From Nocardiopsis sp. NRRL B-16309 (GTDB lineage: Bacteria; Actinomycetota; Actinomycetes; Streptosporangiales; Streptosporangiaceae), in contig NZ_LGEC01000067.1 in the NCBI RefSeq assembly GCF_001279585.1, positions 50,279-114,278 on the forward strand: 64,000 nucleotides of DNA, in the 5' to 3' direction. A program made the translations under genes and the position numbers. The notes beneath the pieces were generated by a model. It did not search any database, was not told the origin of the DNA, and worked only from the letters and a program-made list of their open reading frames with translations. Below, piece by piece: positions 43,892-51,618 of the stretch. Within the stretch, counting starts at the first letter, position 1. Each line of letters begins with the position of its first letter.

Positions 43892-44056
43892 TCAGCCGGC
43901 CGGCCGCCCCTCACTCGGCAGGTTCTGCGGCCCGCCTTGGTTCGTCACCAGTTCATCGGCCAAGCGATCGGCGCCTGGTCGGCGGCCGCCACCGGCCTGC
44001 TCGGCCCTCTCACTCGCGGGCGACCGCGCCGGTGGCAGGTCGATGACGTAGTGCTC
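43892..44056 (-). pseudogene. 3' remnant of a minus-strand gene
   Basis: From 44056 to a stop at 43892 the minus strand reads EHYVIDLPPARSPASERAEQ and on to SEGRPAG with strongly GC-biased third positions. That is coding-like, whereas upstream (above 44060) base composition shifts and the frame loses that bias. This looks like the 3' end of a gene cut by the accessory segment starting near 44.05 kb. The family is unknown. Confidence 0.35.
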
Positions 44057-44140
44057 TATTGTTTCTCCGGGCCTCCCTTTATGATGTTCCTCATCTGTGA
44101 GAACAAAGACTTGAGAGCCAGTCAAGGTGCAGGGGGTCGA

Positions 44141-44635
44141 GTGAATAACCCGCGCAGCGCAGGGGATTTGAAAGAGGAATTTCCGTACACCTTGAGTACT
44201 ATGTGCTATATCGAGGTGGGTGGCGGTGGGGAGGTCTCCTGGGGGAACGGGCATGCGGCCTATGAGCGTGCCAAGCGTGGTGAATCCCGCCTTTACGCGG
44301 TCTGGCCGGGGCAATGGTCCAGCCATCTCTTCGCTATTGACGATCTCGATCAGTACGCAGCTGCCTTCGGTCTCGTCCACGACGAGAAGCGGACTGGATT
44401 GGCTGACCACGACCATCAGGTGCGTTGGTCGATTTCGCCCTATGAGGAAAAGCCGAACGCGTCCTACGTCAGTATTGAGGTCTGGTTGGACTGCGGGTGC
44501 TCCATTCGCAGCCTCAAGGCCTTCGCCAAGCAGATGCGTGACCAGCAGGGCTGGGATATCGCGACGACTGGCGGCTGGGGGAGTGGAGGCGGTAGCTATT
44601 CAATGCGAGTGAGGAGAAGGAGCCTGGCCGGCTGA
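44141..44635 (+). CDS. orphan hypothetical protein in the accessory stretch
   Basis: 164 aa from GTG 44141, chosen because AGGGGG lies at 44131-44136 and a promoter-like TTGTTT / TATGAT pair lies at about 44059-44085. An open frame extends further left but without a credible start. Features: YTLSTMCYIEVGGGGEVSWGNGHAAYERAKRGE, YAVWPGQWSSHLFAIDDLDQYAAAFGL and a Gly/Ser-rich end. No family recognised. Codon use is visibly less GC-biased than in the neighbours (TAT, ATT, TTT codons), consistent with transfer. Confidence 0.6.
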   Translation: MNNPRSAGDLKEEFPYTLSTMCYIEVGGGGEVSWGNGHAAYERAKRGESRLYAVWPGQWSSHLFAIDDLDQYAAAFGLVHDEKRTGLADHDHQVRWSISPYEEKPNASYVSIEVWLDCGCSIRSLKAFAKQMRDQQGWDIATTGGWGSGGGSYSMRVRRRSLAG

Positions 44636-44933
44636 TCGGCCAGTTCGTGGCCGGGTCGCACAGCGTCCACAGTCATCGATGAGGCGCTTCGTGGTGCTTG
44701 GCGAGGTCGGCGGGGCGGATCGTTCGAGGGGCTCATCCGTGAGGTGGGGCCTGCCGAGGTGTGCTGACCCGTCCTTCGGCTGCCGGGTGGAACGGTAAGG
44801 CCGGTGATGTGTTGAGGGTCACACTAGCTGGTGCTCGCCATCGAGGCAGGTAGGGGCGTAGAGGTCGGTTCAGCGATGTTCTTTCTGTGTGATTCTCAGG
44901 CTGAACTCCGTGGGGATCGGGCACGATGAACCG

Positions 44934-46022
44934 ATGAGATACGTGGTTTCAGCCCACTTGAAGATCTCGGAGGGCACCTCCGTTCTGGACCCTCTCCAGC
45001 AAGAGGGTGCGGTCGCGCTCCTGCAGAACGGTCTTCGTTCCGTCGAGGGCATCGAAGGCCCGGACGGAATGAACGTCCCACTGGACGACTTCGTCGTGGC
45101 CGTCTACCCCGGAGGCGCGATTCTAAAGGTCTTCGTTGACGCTCCAGCCTTGGAGTTCGCGGAGGCGTCGGTCCACGAACTCTGCTTGGAGCTGTTGGGA
45201 CACTCGGAACTGCTTTCCGAGTGGACGATCGACGAGTGCGAAGTTCAGCTTCATCCCCTCTTCGCTCAAAAGAGCCTCGCCGCCGCGGAGGGTCCCGATG
45301 CTCCTCCTGCCGATGTCGAGGCCCGCAGGGCGGAACTCGCGAGGCCTCTTCTCGTCCCCCGACCGCAGGGTCCAACGGCCGAGGAAACAGAGCAGATGCG
45401 GGGCAGGATTCAAGCGCTGGCGCCTGCGCTCACGGTGTTCGGACCAGAGTCGTTCGGTTGTGATGACGATGATCCCTCTGCCGCCGTCGAGGGTGCCGAA
45501 CTTGCCGCGGGGGCGCTCGTCTACGCCATCGACCTGCTGGTGGACGAACTCTTCCTGGATCTCCATACACTCACGAAGAATCGCACGACCGTCGATGATT
45601 TCGAAGGCGTGTTCCGGGTTCTGGACACTCTGCCAGAGCGGTTCGCCCATCAGTACGACACCTCGTTCGTGCGTCGTTTCCTCGTGGCGTCCATCGCGAT
45701 GACTGCGCGATTCACCAGCGGGGGGTCGCCGATGCTGAGCTGTGTCGCCGAAGAACTCGCTCTGAGGCTCCTGTTGGACCAGGCCCGTGTCACCCTCGAC
45801 CTGTACGGGTTGCTCGACGATCGTGCCTCCTCCGCTCTGGACTTCTTCGCCGGCGGAGTCTTTGAGGACTTGGACCACGAATGGCTGTATGAGGACGAAC
45901 CCAGTGGGCTGGGAGTAGCGCTTCTCGATACTGCGGTCGACTCCTGGTTCGCTCCGTTCGGCCGGGAACGGTACGTCCATCCGTACACGCGCCAAGAAGG
46001 CGATGGGAGTGGATCTGAGTAA
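44934..46022 (+). CDS. orphan hypothetical protein in the accessory stretch
   Basis: 362 aa from ATG 44934 (MRYVVSAHLKISEG); an in-frame GTG at 44889 would add 15 residues, and no strong ribosome-binding site marks either. The N-terminal 110 residues alternate beta-strand and helix (DDFVVAVYPGGAILKVFVDAPALEF). A linker with QGPTAEETEQMRGR follows. The C-terminal 200 residues are helical, with DLLVDELFLDLHTLTKNRTTVDDFEGVFRVLDTLPERF and ALRLLLDQARVTLDLYGLLDD. No Cys pairs, no TM, no known motif. Probably cytosolic. Composition is less GC-biased than the core genes. The 298-bp gap to its left contains only short, degenerate coding-like remnants. Confidence 0.7.
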   Translation: MRYVVSAHLKISEGTSVLDPLQQEGAVALLQNGLRSVEGIEGPDGMNVPLDDFVVAVYPGGAILKVFVDAPALEFAEASVHELCLELLGHSELLSEWTIDECEVQLHPLFAQKSLAAAEGPDAPPADVEARRAELARPLLVPRPQGPTAEETEQMRGRIQALAPALTVFGPESFGCDDDDPSAAVEGAELAAGALVYAIDLLVDELFLDLHTLTKNRTTVDDFEGVFRVLDTLPERFAHQYDTSFVRRFLVASIAMTARFTSGGSPMLSCVAEELALRLLLDQARVTLDLYGLLDDRASSALDFFAGGVFEDLDHEWLYEDEPSGLGVALLDTAVDSWFAPFGRERYVHPYTRQEGDGSGSE

Positions 46023-46278
46023 CCTGGCGAGGTCCGGGGAACGGTCATCATTCCATGGCGGTCGAGGCGCCCACGAGGTAACACGATCACGGTGGGCGGC
46101 CCTGCCCACGGGCTTGCCCGAAGCCGACGGACTGGCCGGTTACCGGCGTTGCCCTGGAGTCTCAGGTCGAGCCCCAGGGCCTTCCGCACGTGCCGCGCGT
46201 CCCCGCATCCTTCCACCAGGCGACCGCCGCTGTCACGAATGCCCGGCCCGCCTCCCTTAGCTCTTCTGAGTAAGGAAG

Positions 46279-46779
46279 GTGAGGTGGCTCCTGGAAGCAC
46301 ATGACAGCACTGCGGAGCACACCACCGATCGATTCATCAGGGGGACGACCAAGGTCGTCGTCTGCGGGGTCGCGGTCATCGCGGCGATCGTTTCGTACCG
46401 ACATGCCTACGAGGGGGTGACCGAGTACGGCGAGAGCGGTATCACGGCGATCATGATCCCCTTGACCATCGACGGTCTGGTATACGCCGCTTCGATGGTG
46501 ATCCTGCATTCGGCCCGAGTGGGTATCAAGGCTCCGTGGCTGGTCTGGCTCCTGCTGTGGGTGGGAATCACCGCCACACTGGCGGCGAACGTCGCCCATG
46601 GGTGGAGGAACGGATTGGTCGGCTCCATCGTCGCGGCCTGGCCCGCCGTGGCTCTGGTGGGGTGCTACGAGATGTTGATGTGGTTGGTGCGGCGCTCGCT
46701 GAACGCTTCGGCAAATCACGCCGGTGGGCACGCGTCATCATGGAAAGGTCAGCCAACGAGGGCCATGAATAGGAGGTGA
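46279..46779 (+). CDS. DUF2637 membrane protein of conjugative-element type
   Basis: 166 aa with four hydrophobic helices: VVVCGVAVIAAIVSYRHAYEGV, ITAIMIPLTIDGLVYAASMVIL, WLVWLLLWVGITATLAANVAHGW and AAWPAVALVGCYEMLMWLV. The RHAY...PLTIDGL...AANVAHG...AWPAxALxGxYEML pattern is DUF2637, found on actinomycete plasmids and integrative conjugative elements near spread/transfer genes. GTG 46279 sits directly after AAGGAAG, closer than ideal. No integrase, Rep or Tra gene follows, so this is likely an isolated remnant. Confidence 0.75.
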   Translation: MRWLLEAHDSTAEHTTDRFIRGTTKVVVCGVAVIAAIVSYRHAYEGVTEYGESGITAIMIPLTIDGLVYAASMVILHSARVGIKAPWLVWLLLWVGITATLAANVAHGWRNGLVGSIVAAWPAVALVGCYEMLMWLVRRSLNASANHAGGHASSWKGQPTRAMNRR

Positions 46780-46781
46780 GA

Positions 46782-46811
46782 ATGGACGAGGCCTTTCGCT
46801 CGTGCGGCTGA
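46782..46811 (+). pseudogene. strong ribosome-binding site leading into a 9-codon ORF
   Basis: AGGAGGTGAGA at 46771-46781 is a near-perfect ribosome-binding site, followed directly by ATG and only nine codons (MDEAFRSCG) before TGA. It reads as the start of the next gene of the DUF2637 cluster whose body was lost. The rest of the 323-bp gap to 47102 has an 89-codon open frame (from 46837) without a usable start signal and no recognisable protein. Confidence 0.45.
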
Positions 46812-47102
46812 GAGCGCGGGCTCAGCGTGCCGCCCGGTGTGTGGTCCGCCCTGGTACGAGCCTGACCGCACACTGGGCGACCCATTCCTCGGAGCTCTCG
46901 GCCTTGTACGTATTTGCGAGGCACGTTCGCCCATCCACGCGGCGCTTGGACCGTTGTGGTACGCCCTGGTACGGGGCTGGTCCGGTGCAGGTGACGACTC
47001 TCAGTTCGTGCTCGCCGCATTGGCGACTTCGTACAGGCGGCACGGCACCGATGAGCCGGTGACCGTGGCCGCCTCGATTCGTCTCCGGGGTCGAACGCGG
47101 TC

Positions 47103-47537
47103 CTAGGCTTCGCGTCGGCTCAGGCCGTACAGCGCCAAGGCGGTGACCAGGCCGTAGACGACGTGGCCCATGAGACTCATCAGCGCCGTCTGGTTCATCG
47201 GGAACAGGGGCATTCCGAGAGCGGCGGGCATCAGGACGAGGCCGCCCAGCACCCACCACACGAGTCCGTAGGACAGGCCGGCTGCGAGGAGCAGCCCCGG
47301 GCGGTCGGCGAAGGCCCCGGTCAGGACTCCGAAGCCGAGCCCGAGTGCGGCCGAGATCGCCAGGTGGACCACTGCTCCGACGACGGCGCTCTCCGCCCCG
47401 ACCAGCATGGCCACCATGGGAAGCATCCCGGTCATGGCCATGAGGATGCCGAAGACGACCCCGCCCACGAGCCCCGCGGCGGCGCCCCGCCAGGCATGGG
47501 TGAGTGCGTGGGATCGGGCGTGTGCGATCGTGGACAT
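47103..47537 (-). CDS. small four-helix membrane protein, island paralogue 1
   Basis: 144 aa with four TM helices: GAAAGLVGGVVFGILMAMTGMLPMVAMLVG, VVGAVVHLAISAALGLGFGVLTG, GLSYGLVWWVLGGLVLMPAALGMPLF and MSLMGHVVYGLVTALALYGL. It is closely related to the protein encoded at 51619-52053 (same length, most residues shared in the helices). His in VHLAIS and GHVVYG and the many Met residues (MAMTGMLPMVAML) could bind haem or metal; this is inference. GGAGGTGGAACGGT precedes the ATG. A GTGTCA-N6-TGACAC palindrome lies 123 bp upstream. Confidence 0.85.
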   Translation of the reverse strand: MSTIAHARSHALTHAWRGAAAGLVGGVVFGILMAMTGMLPMVAMLVGAESAVVGAVVHLAISAALGLGFGVLTGAFADRPGLLLAAGLSYGLVWWVLGGLVLMPAALGMPLFPMNQTALMSLMGHVVYGLVTALALYGLSRREA

Positions 47538-47659
47538 ACCGTTCCACCTCCAACAGCGGGAGCCGGCTCCGCGTCGGCATCGGTCCGCCGGGTTCGAGCC
47601 GGACCCTGATGGTTTCCTTGGCCCGACCCAAACACGGTGGCGGTCCCGGTCACACTCGC

Positions 47660-47677
47660 GTGTCAGCCACGTGACAC
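47660..47677. promoter_or_regulatory. GTGTCA-N6-TGACAC palindrome upstream of membrane paralogue 1
   Basis: GTGTCAGCCACGTGACAC has two perfect 6-bp half-sites with a 6-bp spacer, the geometry of Crp/Fnr operators. It lies 123 bp before the start of the gene at 47537 and 72 bp past the upstream gene's stop. Three variants occur upstream of other island genes. Confidence 0.65.
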
Positions 47678-47748
47678 TCTTCCCACTGGTTGTCCCGCGG
47701 TGCACTGGACCCCTGAACACACCTGCGATGGCCGACCACGTCGGCCCC

Positions 47749-48294
47749 TCAGTGCAGCGCGGGCGCCTGGGGGAGGTCGAGTTCGGTGCGCGCGTAGTGG
47801 TTGAAGTAGTTGGTGTAGAGGTTCACTGCGACGTGGGTGAACACCTCGGCCAGCTCCACCTCGCTCCACCCGGCGTCCCGAGCGGCCTGCCAGGTCTTGT
47901 CGTCGACCTCGCCACGCTGACCGGTGATCTCGCGGACCACCGACAGCAGCGCCTCCAGTTCCGGATCGGTGTCCAGGCCGCCTCTGCGGATGTCGATCGT
48001 CTCCGCCTCGCTCCATCCTGCGGCGCGCGCGGCGACGGTGTGCGCGGACTGGCAGTAGTCGCATTCGTCCACGGCTCCGACCGCCAGGGCGATCGCCTCG
48101 CGGGTACGCGCGTCGAACGTGCCGTGCTCGGCGATGGCGGCCTGCATGCCCCGGTAGGCCGCCAGCACGACGGGTGCGTGCGCCATCTCCCCGTGGATGT
48201 TGAGCACCTTGCCCATCTTCGCCGCGAGGTCGCTCAAACCCTCCCGGGCCGCCTCGGGCGCGTCCTCGATCGTGTGCACCGGAATTCTCGGCAT
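47749..48294 (-). CDS. AhpD/carboxymuconolactone-decarboxylase-like peroxidase
   Basis: 181 aa of the AhpD / CMD fold. The redox motif is VDECDYCQSAHTVAARAAG, a CxxC followed by His as in alkylhydroperoxidase AhpD, where the pair reduces peroxides or relays electrons from lipoamide-type dehydrogenases. The C-terminal EVFTHVAVNLYTNYFNHYARTELDLP is typical of the actinomycete subgroup. The neighbouring lipoamide-dehydrogenase-like gene is a plausible electron donor, as with AhpD-Lpd in mycobacteria. It lies 106 bp downstream of that gene, same strand. Confidence 0.88.
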   Translation of the reverse strand: MPRIPVHTIEDAPEAAREGLSDLAAKMGKVLNIHGEMAHAPVVLAAYRGMQAAIAEHGTFDARTREAIALAVGAVDECDYCQSAHTVAARAAGWSEAETIDIRRGGLDTDPELEALLSVVREITGQRGEVDDKTWQAARDAGWSEVELAEVFTHVAVNLYTNYFNHYARTELDLPQAPALH

Positions 48295-48400
48295 GGTGAG
48301 TCCTTCCTGTCGTCAGTTTCCACGTCACATCAGCTGGGGGATGGCGTGCGGAGTGACCGGCGGTCCGGTCCGGCCGCCTTGACCACGTCGGGGCCGAGCG

Positions 48401-49795
48401 TCATTCCGCGGACGACTCGGCCAGGTCGTTCAGAGCGTCCTCGACGGCCCGGTGGAAGGTCGGGTAGGCGTAGATCATCGAGCGCAGCCGCGTCACCGGG
48501 ACGCGTTCGTGCACGGCCAGGGCCAGCATGCCCAGGACCTCTCCACCGGACGGGCCGACGGCGGTCGCGCCCACGAGCACGCCCGCGTCCGTGTCCGTGT
48601 CCTCCACGAGTTTGACGAGCCCCTCGTTGCCTGCCTTGTGGATCCAGCCCCGAGCAGACGAGGGCAGCCGCGCGGTCCCGGTGCGCACCCGCAGGTCCTG
48701 TTCGCGCGCCCGGGCCTCGGTCAGTCCCACCGACCCGACCTCGGGATCGGTGAAGGTCACCCGGGGCACCGCGTGGTACTCCGCCGTGGGTCCTTTCCCG
48801 CGCGTGAGGATGTCCTGGGCGGCGATGTTCGCCTGGTGGACGGACACGTGGGTGAAGGCGCCCTTGCCGGTGACGTCTCCCAGCGCCCACACGCCCGGGG
48901 CGGCGCGCATCCGCTCGTCCACCTCGATCGCGCCGGCCTCGGGATCGAGACCGATCTCCGCCACGCCCAGGGACCGCAGTTCGGCTCGGCGGCCCGTGGC
49001 GACCAGGAGCCGCTCCGCCTCCACCGAACCGCCCTTGGTGTGGACGGTGAATCCCCGCGTGCTGTGGTCGACCGCGGTGATCTGCGCTCCGGTGCGCACG
49101 TCCAGCCCCTCCCCGCGCAGTACACCGGCGATCACGTCGCTCGCTTCGGGTTCCTCGGGCCCCAGCAGCCGCTCGAACGCCTCCAGGACCGTGACCCGTG
49201 TGCCGAAACGGGCGAAGGCCTGGGCCAGTTCCAGTCCGATCGCACCGCCCCCGATGACACAGAGGGAGGCAGGTGCGTGCTCGGCGCTGACGGCCTCGCG
49301 GTTGGTCCAGTACGGAACGGCGTCCAGTCCCGGGATGGGTGGCGCGCTCGGCGCGGTCCCCGTCGCGAGCACCACGCCCACGCGGGCGCTCAGGATCCTC
49401 TCCGTGTCGTCGTCGGTGCGTACGGCGACCGTGTCGGTGGAGACCAGGCGTCCGGTCCCGCGGACGAACCGTCCACCCTGGTCGGTGAAGCGCTCGACCG
49501 CGATGGTGTCGTCCCAGTCCGTGGTGGCCTCCTCGCGGATCCGCCGGGCCACGGGCGCGTAGTCGGGCTCGGCGGTCGAGGACCCCGCCAGGAGAGGAAC
49601 ACGCCGTGTCTCGGCGAGCGCGTCGGCCGCGCGCACCATCATCTTGCTGGGAATGCACCCCCAGTAGGGGCACTCGCCGCCGACCAGCGCGGACTCCACT
49701 CCCACCACGTCAAGACCGGCTCCCGCCAGCCGTCCGGCGAGTGCCTCGCCCCCGGGTCCCATTCCGATCACCACGACGTCGGCCGTCTCGGTCAT
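48401..49795 (-). CDS. class I pyridine nucleotide-disulfide oxidoreductase (MerA/Lpd-like)
   Basis: 464 aa FAD flavoprotein. The N-terminal FAD motif is VVVIGMGPGGEALAGRLAGAG. The redox-active disulfide is GGECPYWGCIPSKMM (C-x4-C), and the NAD(P)H motif is CVIGGGAIGLELAQAFARFG. The second FAD site is GVWALGDVTGKGAFTHVSVHQANIAAQDIL. The dimer interface ends HERVPVTRLRSMIYAYPTFHRAVEDAL, with a Tyr/His pair like dihydrolipoamide dehydrogenase. It has no N-terminal HMA domain or C-terminal vicinal Cys pair, so mercuric reductase activity is unlikely. A low-molecular-weight or protein disulfide is the probable substrate. The start at ATG 49795 has GAGAGGAGCG upstream. Confidence 0.88.
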   Translation of the reverse strand: MTETADVVVIGMGPGGEALAGRLAGAGLDVVGVESALVGGECPYWGCIPSKMMVRAADALAETRRVPLLAGSSTAEPDYAPVARRIREEATTDWDDTIAVERFTDQGGRFVRGTGRLVSTDTVAVRTDDDTERILSARVGVVLATGTAPSAPPIPGLDAVPYWTNREAVSAEHAPASLCVIGGGAIGLELAQAFARFGTRVTVLEAFERLLGPEEPEASDVIAGVLRGEGLDVRTGAQITAVDHSTRGFTVHTKGGSVEAERLLVATGRRAELRSLGVAEIGLDPEAGAIEVDERMRAAPGVWALGDVTGKGAFTHVSVHQANIAAQDILTRGKGPTAEYHAVPRVTFTDPEVGSVGLTEARAREQDLRVRTGTARLPSSARGWIHKAGNEGLVKLVEDTDTDAGVLVGATAVGPSGGEVLGMLALAVHERVPVTRLRSMIYAYPTFHRAVEDALNDLAESSAE

Positions 49796-49900
49796 CGTGC
49801 GCTCCTCTCGACTCGTCCGCGGGTCCCGCCTCATCGAACGGGACTTCTCGTCTCCTGCGTCGACCGGGCCGCCGCTGCTCGCATGGCGGCCCGGTCGGGC

Positions 49901-50242
49901 TCATCCACCCAGGAGCCGGGCGAGCCACGACCGTGAGCCGCCCCGGTCACCACCGCTGGTCTCTTCCGTCGCCCGTAGGAGGTGCGGGGCGTGTTCGCGG
50001 ACCGCCGCCACCACCTGGCTGGTCGACGGATTCACCATCGCTGAGCCGCCGACCACGACCGTGGGCACGGTCTCGTCGCCGCCGGTGATGGAACGCACCT
50101 CGGCGGCCGCGCGGGGGTCGGCCCAGATATCGACCCTGGTCACCTCAACTCCGGCGCGCCGCAGTCCTGCGTCCAGGACATGGCAGAACGGGCAGCCGGG
50201 CCTCCAGTAGAAGACCGCTTCGCCGCCTTCGCTCTCAGCCAT
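49901..50242 (-). CDS. glutaredoxin/mycoredoxin-like protein
   Basis: 113 aa with a thioredoxin fold and active site VFYWRPGCPFCHVLDAGLRRAGVEV, then the cis-Pro segment ETVPTVVVGGSAMVNPSTSQVV. The CPFC site and small size fit the actinomycete mycoredoxin/glutaredoxin group that reduces mycothiol-mixed disulfides. A 30-residue basic Gly/Ser tail follows the fold. The start at ATG 50242 has GAAGGGACG upstream on the minus strand; in-frame ATGs at 50275 and 50281 are possible. It is divergent from the CDP-alcohol phosphatidyltransferase gene, with an operator-like site between. Confidence 0.85.
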   Translation of the reverse strand: MAESEGGEAVFYWRPGCPFCHVLDAGLRRAGVEVTRVDIWADPRAAAEVRSITGGDETVPTVVVGGSAMVNPSTSQVVAAVREHAPHLLRATEETSGGDRGGSRSWLARLLGG

Positions 50243-50313
50243 CGGGCGTCCCTTCACCGTGCCGTGGTCGTCCATGGCCATCCTGGCTACCGCGAAACGC
50301 ACTGCCCAGGGGA

Positions 50314-50331
50314 GTGTCGGCGCGCTGACAC
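50314..50331. promoter_or_regulatory. GTGTCG-N6-TGACAC site between divergent glutaredoxin and CDP-alcohol transferase genes
   Basis: GTGTCGGCGCGCTGACAC matches GTGTCA-N6-TGACAC with one mismatch. It is 72 bp upstream of the glutaredoxin start and 44 bp upstream of the rightward gene, so one site could serve both. Confidence 0.58.
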
Positions 50332-50374
50332 ACTGTGGGTGTCGGTTGTGCGGCGTCTCGGTAGGCTCCCGATC

Positions 50375-51160
50375 ATGCGTCCCATGGTCTCCTCCGACGG
50401 CACGAGCCGTCGGCGCACCAACGAACTCCTGAGTGACCTGCGCCGTCGGGAGTGGACGTTCGGTGGCTGGTGGGATTTCACCAGGCAGGCCGCCGCTCTG
50501 TCCTGGAAAGCCGCCGTCGCGCGGCCCCGGGCAGCCACCGAGTTGACGGTCCTGCACATCGCCTTCCTCTGCGCTGCGTCGGGGCGGGGCCGGGTACGGG
50601 TGATCGTGTGCTGGGGTCTGAGCGTGACGCACCTGGGCCTGTTGGAGGAACGCGACCGGCTCTGCGCGGCCGACGCCCTGACGCTGCTGCGCGCCAACCT
50701 GCCCGCCGTGGCCGACGGTGCGTGGACCGGTCCTCTCGCACTAGCCACCGACCTGTTCGACGGCCGGTTGGCCCGGCGCCGCGGGCTGTCCTCCTCCTTC
50801 GGCGCCTACGCCGACGCGCTGGCCGACGCCGCATTCTGGATCCCCTTCGCTCTCCGCCATGAGACCGATCCCCGCTGGCGGGCAGCACTGGTGGCAACGT
50901 GGGTGCTACCGGTCGCGGGAGCGGCGGCGGCCTCCTTCGCCCGGGGCCGCATGGTCGACGTGCCCCGGGCCCGCGGATTCCATCCGGCCACGGTCGTGGA
51001 GTCGGCCATCGCGGCCCGCGCTCTCACCCGAGACCGCGCGACCGGTGGCATGCGTGACCGCACCACGACGGACACGATGACGGCTCAGGGGACGTCGGTG
51101 AGGAGCCGCACGAGCTGCTCAAGGCTCGGAGCGCCGCTGAGGCCACCTGGGCTCGCATAG
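50375..51160 (+). CDS. CDP-alcohol phosphatidyltransferase family membrane protein
   Basis: 261 aa. The complete family signature is present: DLFDGRLARRRGLSSSFGAYADALAD, i.e. D-G-x2-A-R-x8-G-x3-D-x3-D, whose Asp residues bind the metals and CDP-alcohol. Hydrophobic segments around it (HIAFLCAASGRGRVRVIVCWG, AFWIPFALRH, VATWVLPVAGAAAASF) complete the membrane core. The acceptor alcohol is not readable. The N-terminal 75 residues and C-terminal 40 residues are atypical. ATG 50375 lacks a strong ribosome-binding site. Its last 76 bp overlap the 3' end of a convergent gene. Confidence 0.82.
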   Translation: MRPMVSSDGTSRRRTNELLSDLRRREWTFGGWWDFTRQAAALSWKAAVARPRAATELTVLHIAFLCAASGRGRVRVIVCWGLSVTHLGLLEERDRLCAADALTLLRANLPAVADGAWTGPLALATDLFDGRLARRRGLSSSFGAYADALADAAFWIPFALRHETDPRWRAALVATWVLPVAGAAAASFARGRMVDVPRARGFHPATVVESAIAARALTRDRATGGMRDRTTTDTMTAQGTSVRSRTSCSRLGAPLRPPGLA

Positions 51161-51429
51161 ACTCGGCAGCTCATGCCGTACGTCTGTTCAGGTGTGGGAA
51201 GAGCATCCCGGCCGTCGAGGCGGATCGTCGGTGAGCCGGGGAAACGCAACTGGCGTGCTCGCTCGTCGGTGTCCACTTCGACCAGGGTGATCGGCTGTTC
51301 AGCGTGCCCAGTGAGCTTGAGGGCTTCGCTCAGGCGCTCCTGGGCCACCCGCCAATTGGGGCACCCGGAGAAGTACAGAAGCTCGATGTCCACCCTCCCA
51401 TGATGGGCCGGATCGATCCTGACGTACAC
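51085..51429 (-). CDS. thioredoxin-fold protein with single-Cys FSGCPN site
   Basis: 114 aa. VDIELLYFSGCPNWRVAQERLSEALKLTG resembles the first beta-alpha-beta of thioredoxin-fold proteins of the alkylmercury-lyase-linked / DUF2703-like type. A second part has FPGSPTIRLDGRDALPTPEQTYGMSCRVYASPGGLSG, including the cis-Pro SPT and a Cys. It uses a C-P-N-W site rather than CxxC, so it may bind rather than reduce thiols or metals. GTG 51429 is preferred because AAAGGGGG precedes it; GTG 51393 is a shorter option. The 3' end overlaps the convergent CDP-alcohol gene by 76 bp. Confidence 0.72.
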   Translation of the reverse strand: MYVRIDPAHHGRVDIELLYFSGCPNWRVAQERLSEALKLTGHAEQPITLVEVDTDERARQLRFPGSPTIRLDGRDALPTPEQTYGMSCRVYASPGGLSGAPSLEQLVRLLTDVP

Positions 51430-51618
51430 CAGGTGCCCCCTTTCCGCCGGTGTTGAGAAGCCCCGTCCCCAGCCGACCACCGGGCGCCGGGCCCCAACGC
51501 GCGGAGCCGCTCTCCGAGGGCGGCGGCAGGAGTACGCACACGTGCTCGGTGAGTTCCAGCGCAGGAGAGCCGTCAGCTCAACCCGAAGCGGCGTACCCAC
51601 GCGGTGGCCGTGCCCCGA

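Noticed and set aside
44636..44933. Short coding-like stretches in the gap between the two orphan genes
   Set aside because: The longest (about 30 codons) has no start signal and no recognisable relative. Too little to call a gene or an IS fragment.
48401..49795. Mercuric reductase (mer operon) call for the flavoprotein
   Set aside because: It lacks the N-terminal HMA domain and the C-terminal vicinal Cys pair, and there is no merT/merP or mer-type MerR next to it. A general disulfide reductase is more likely.
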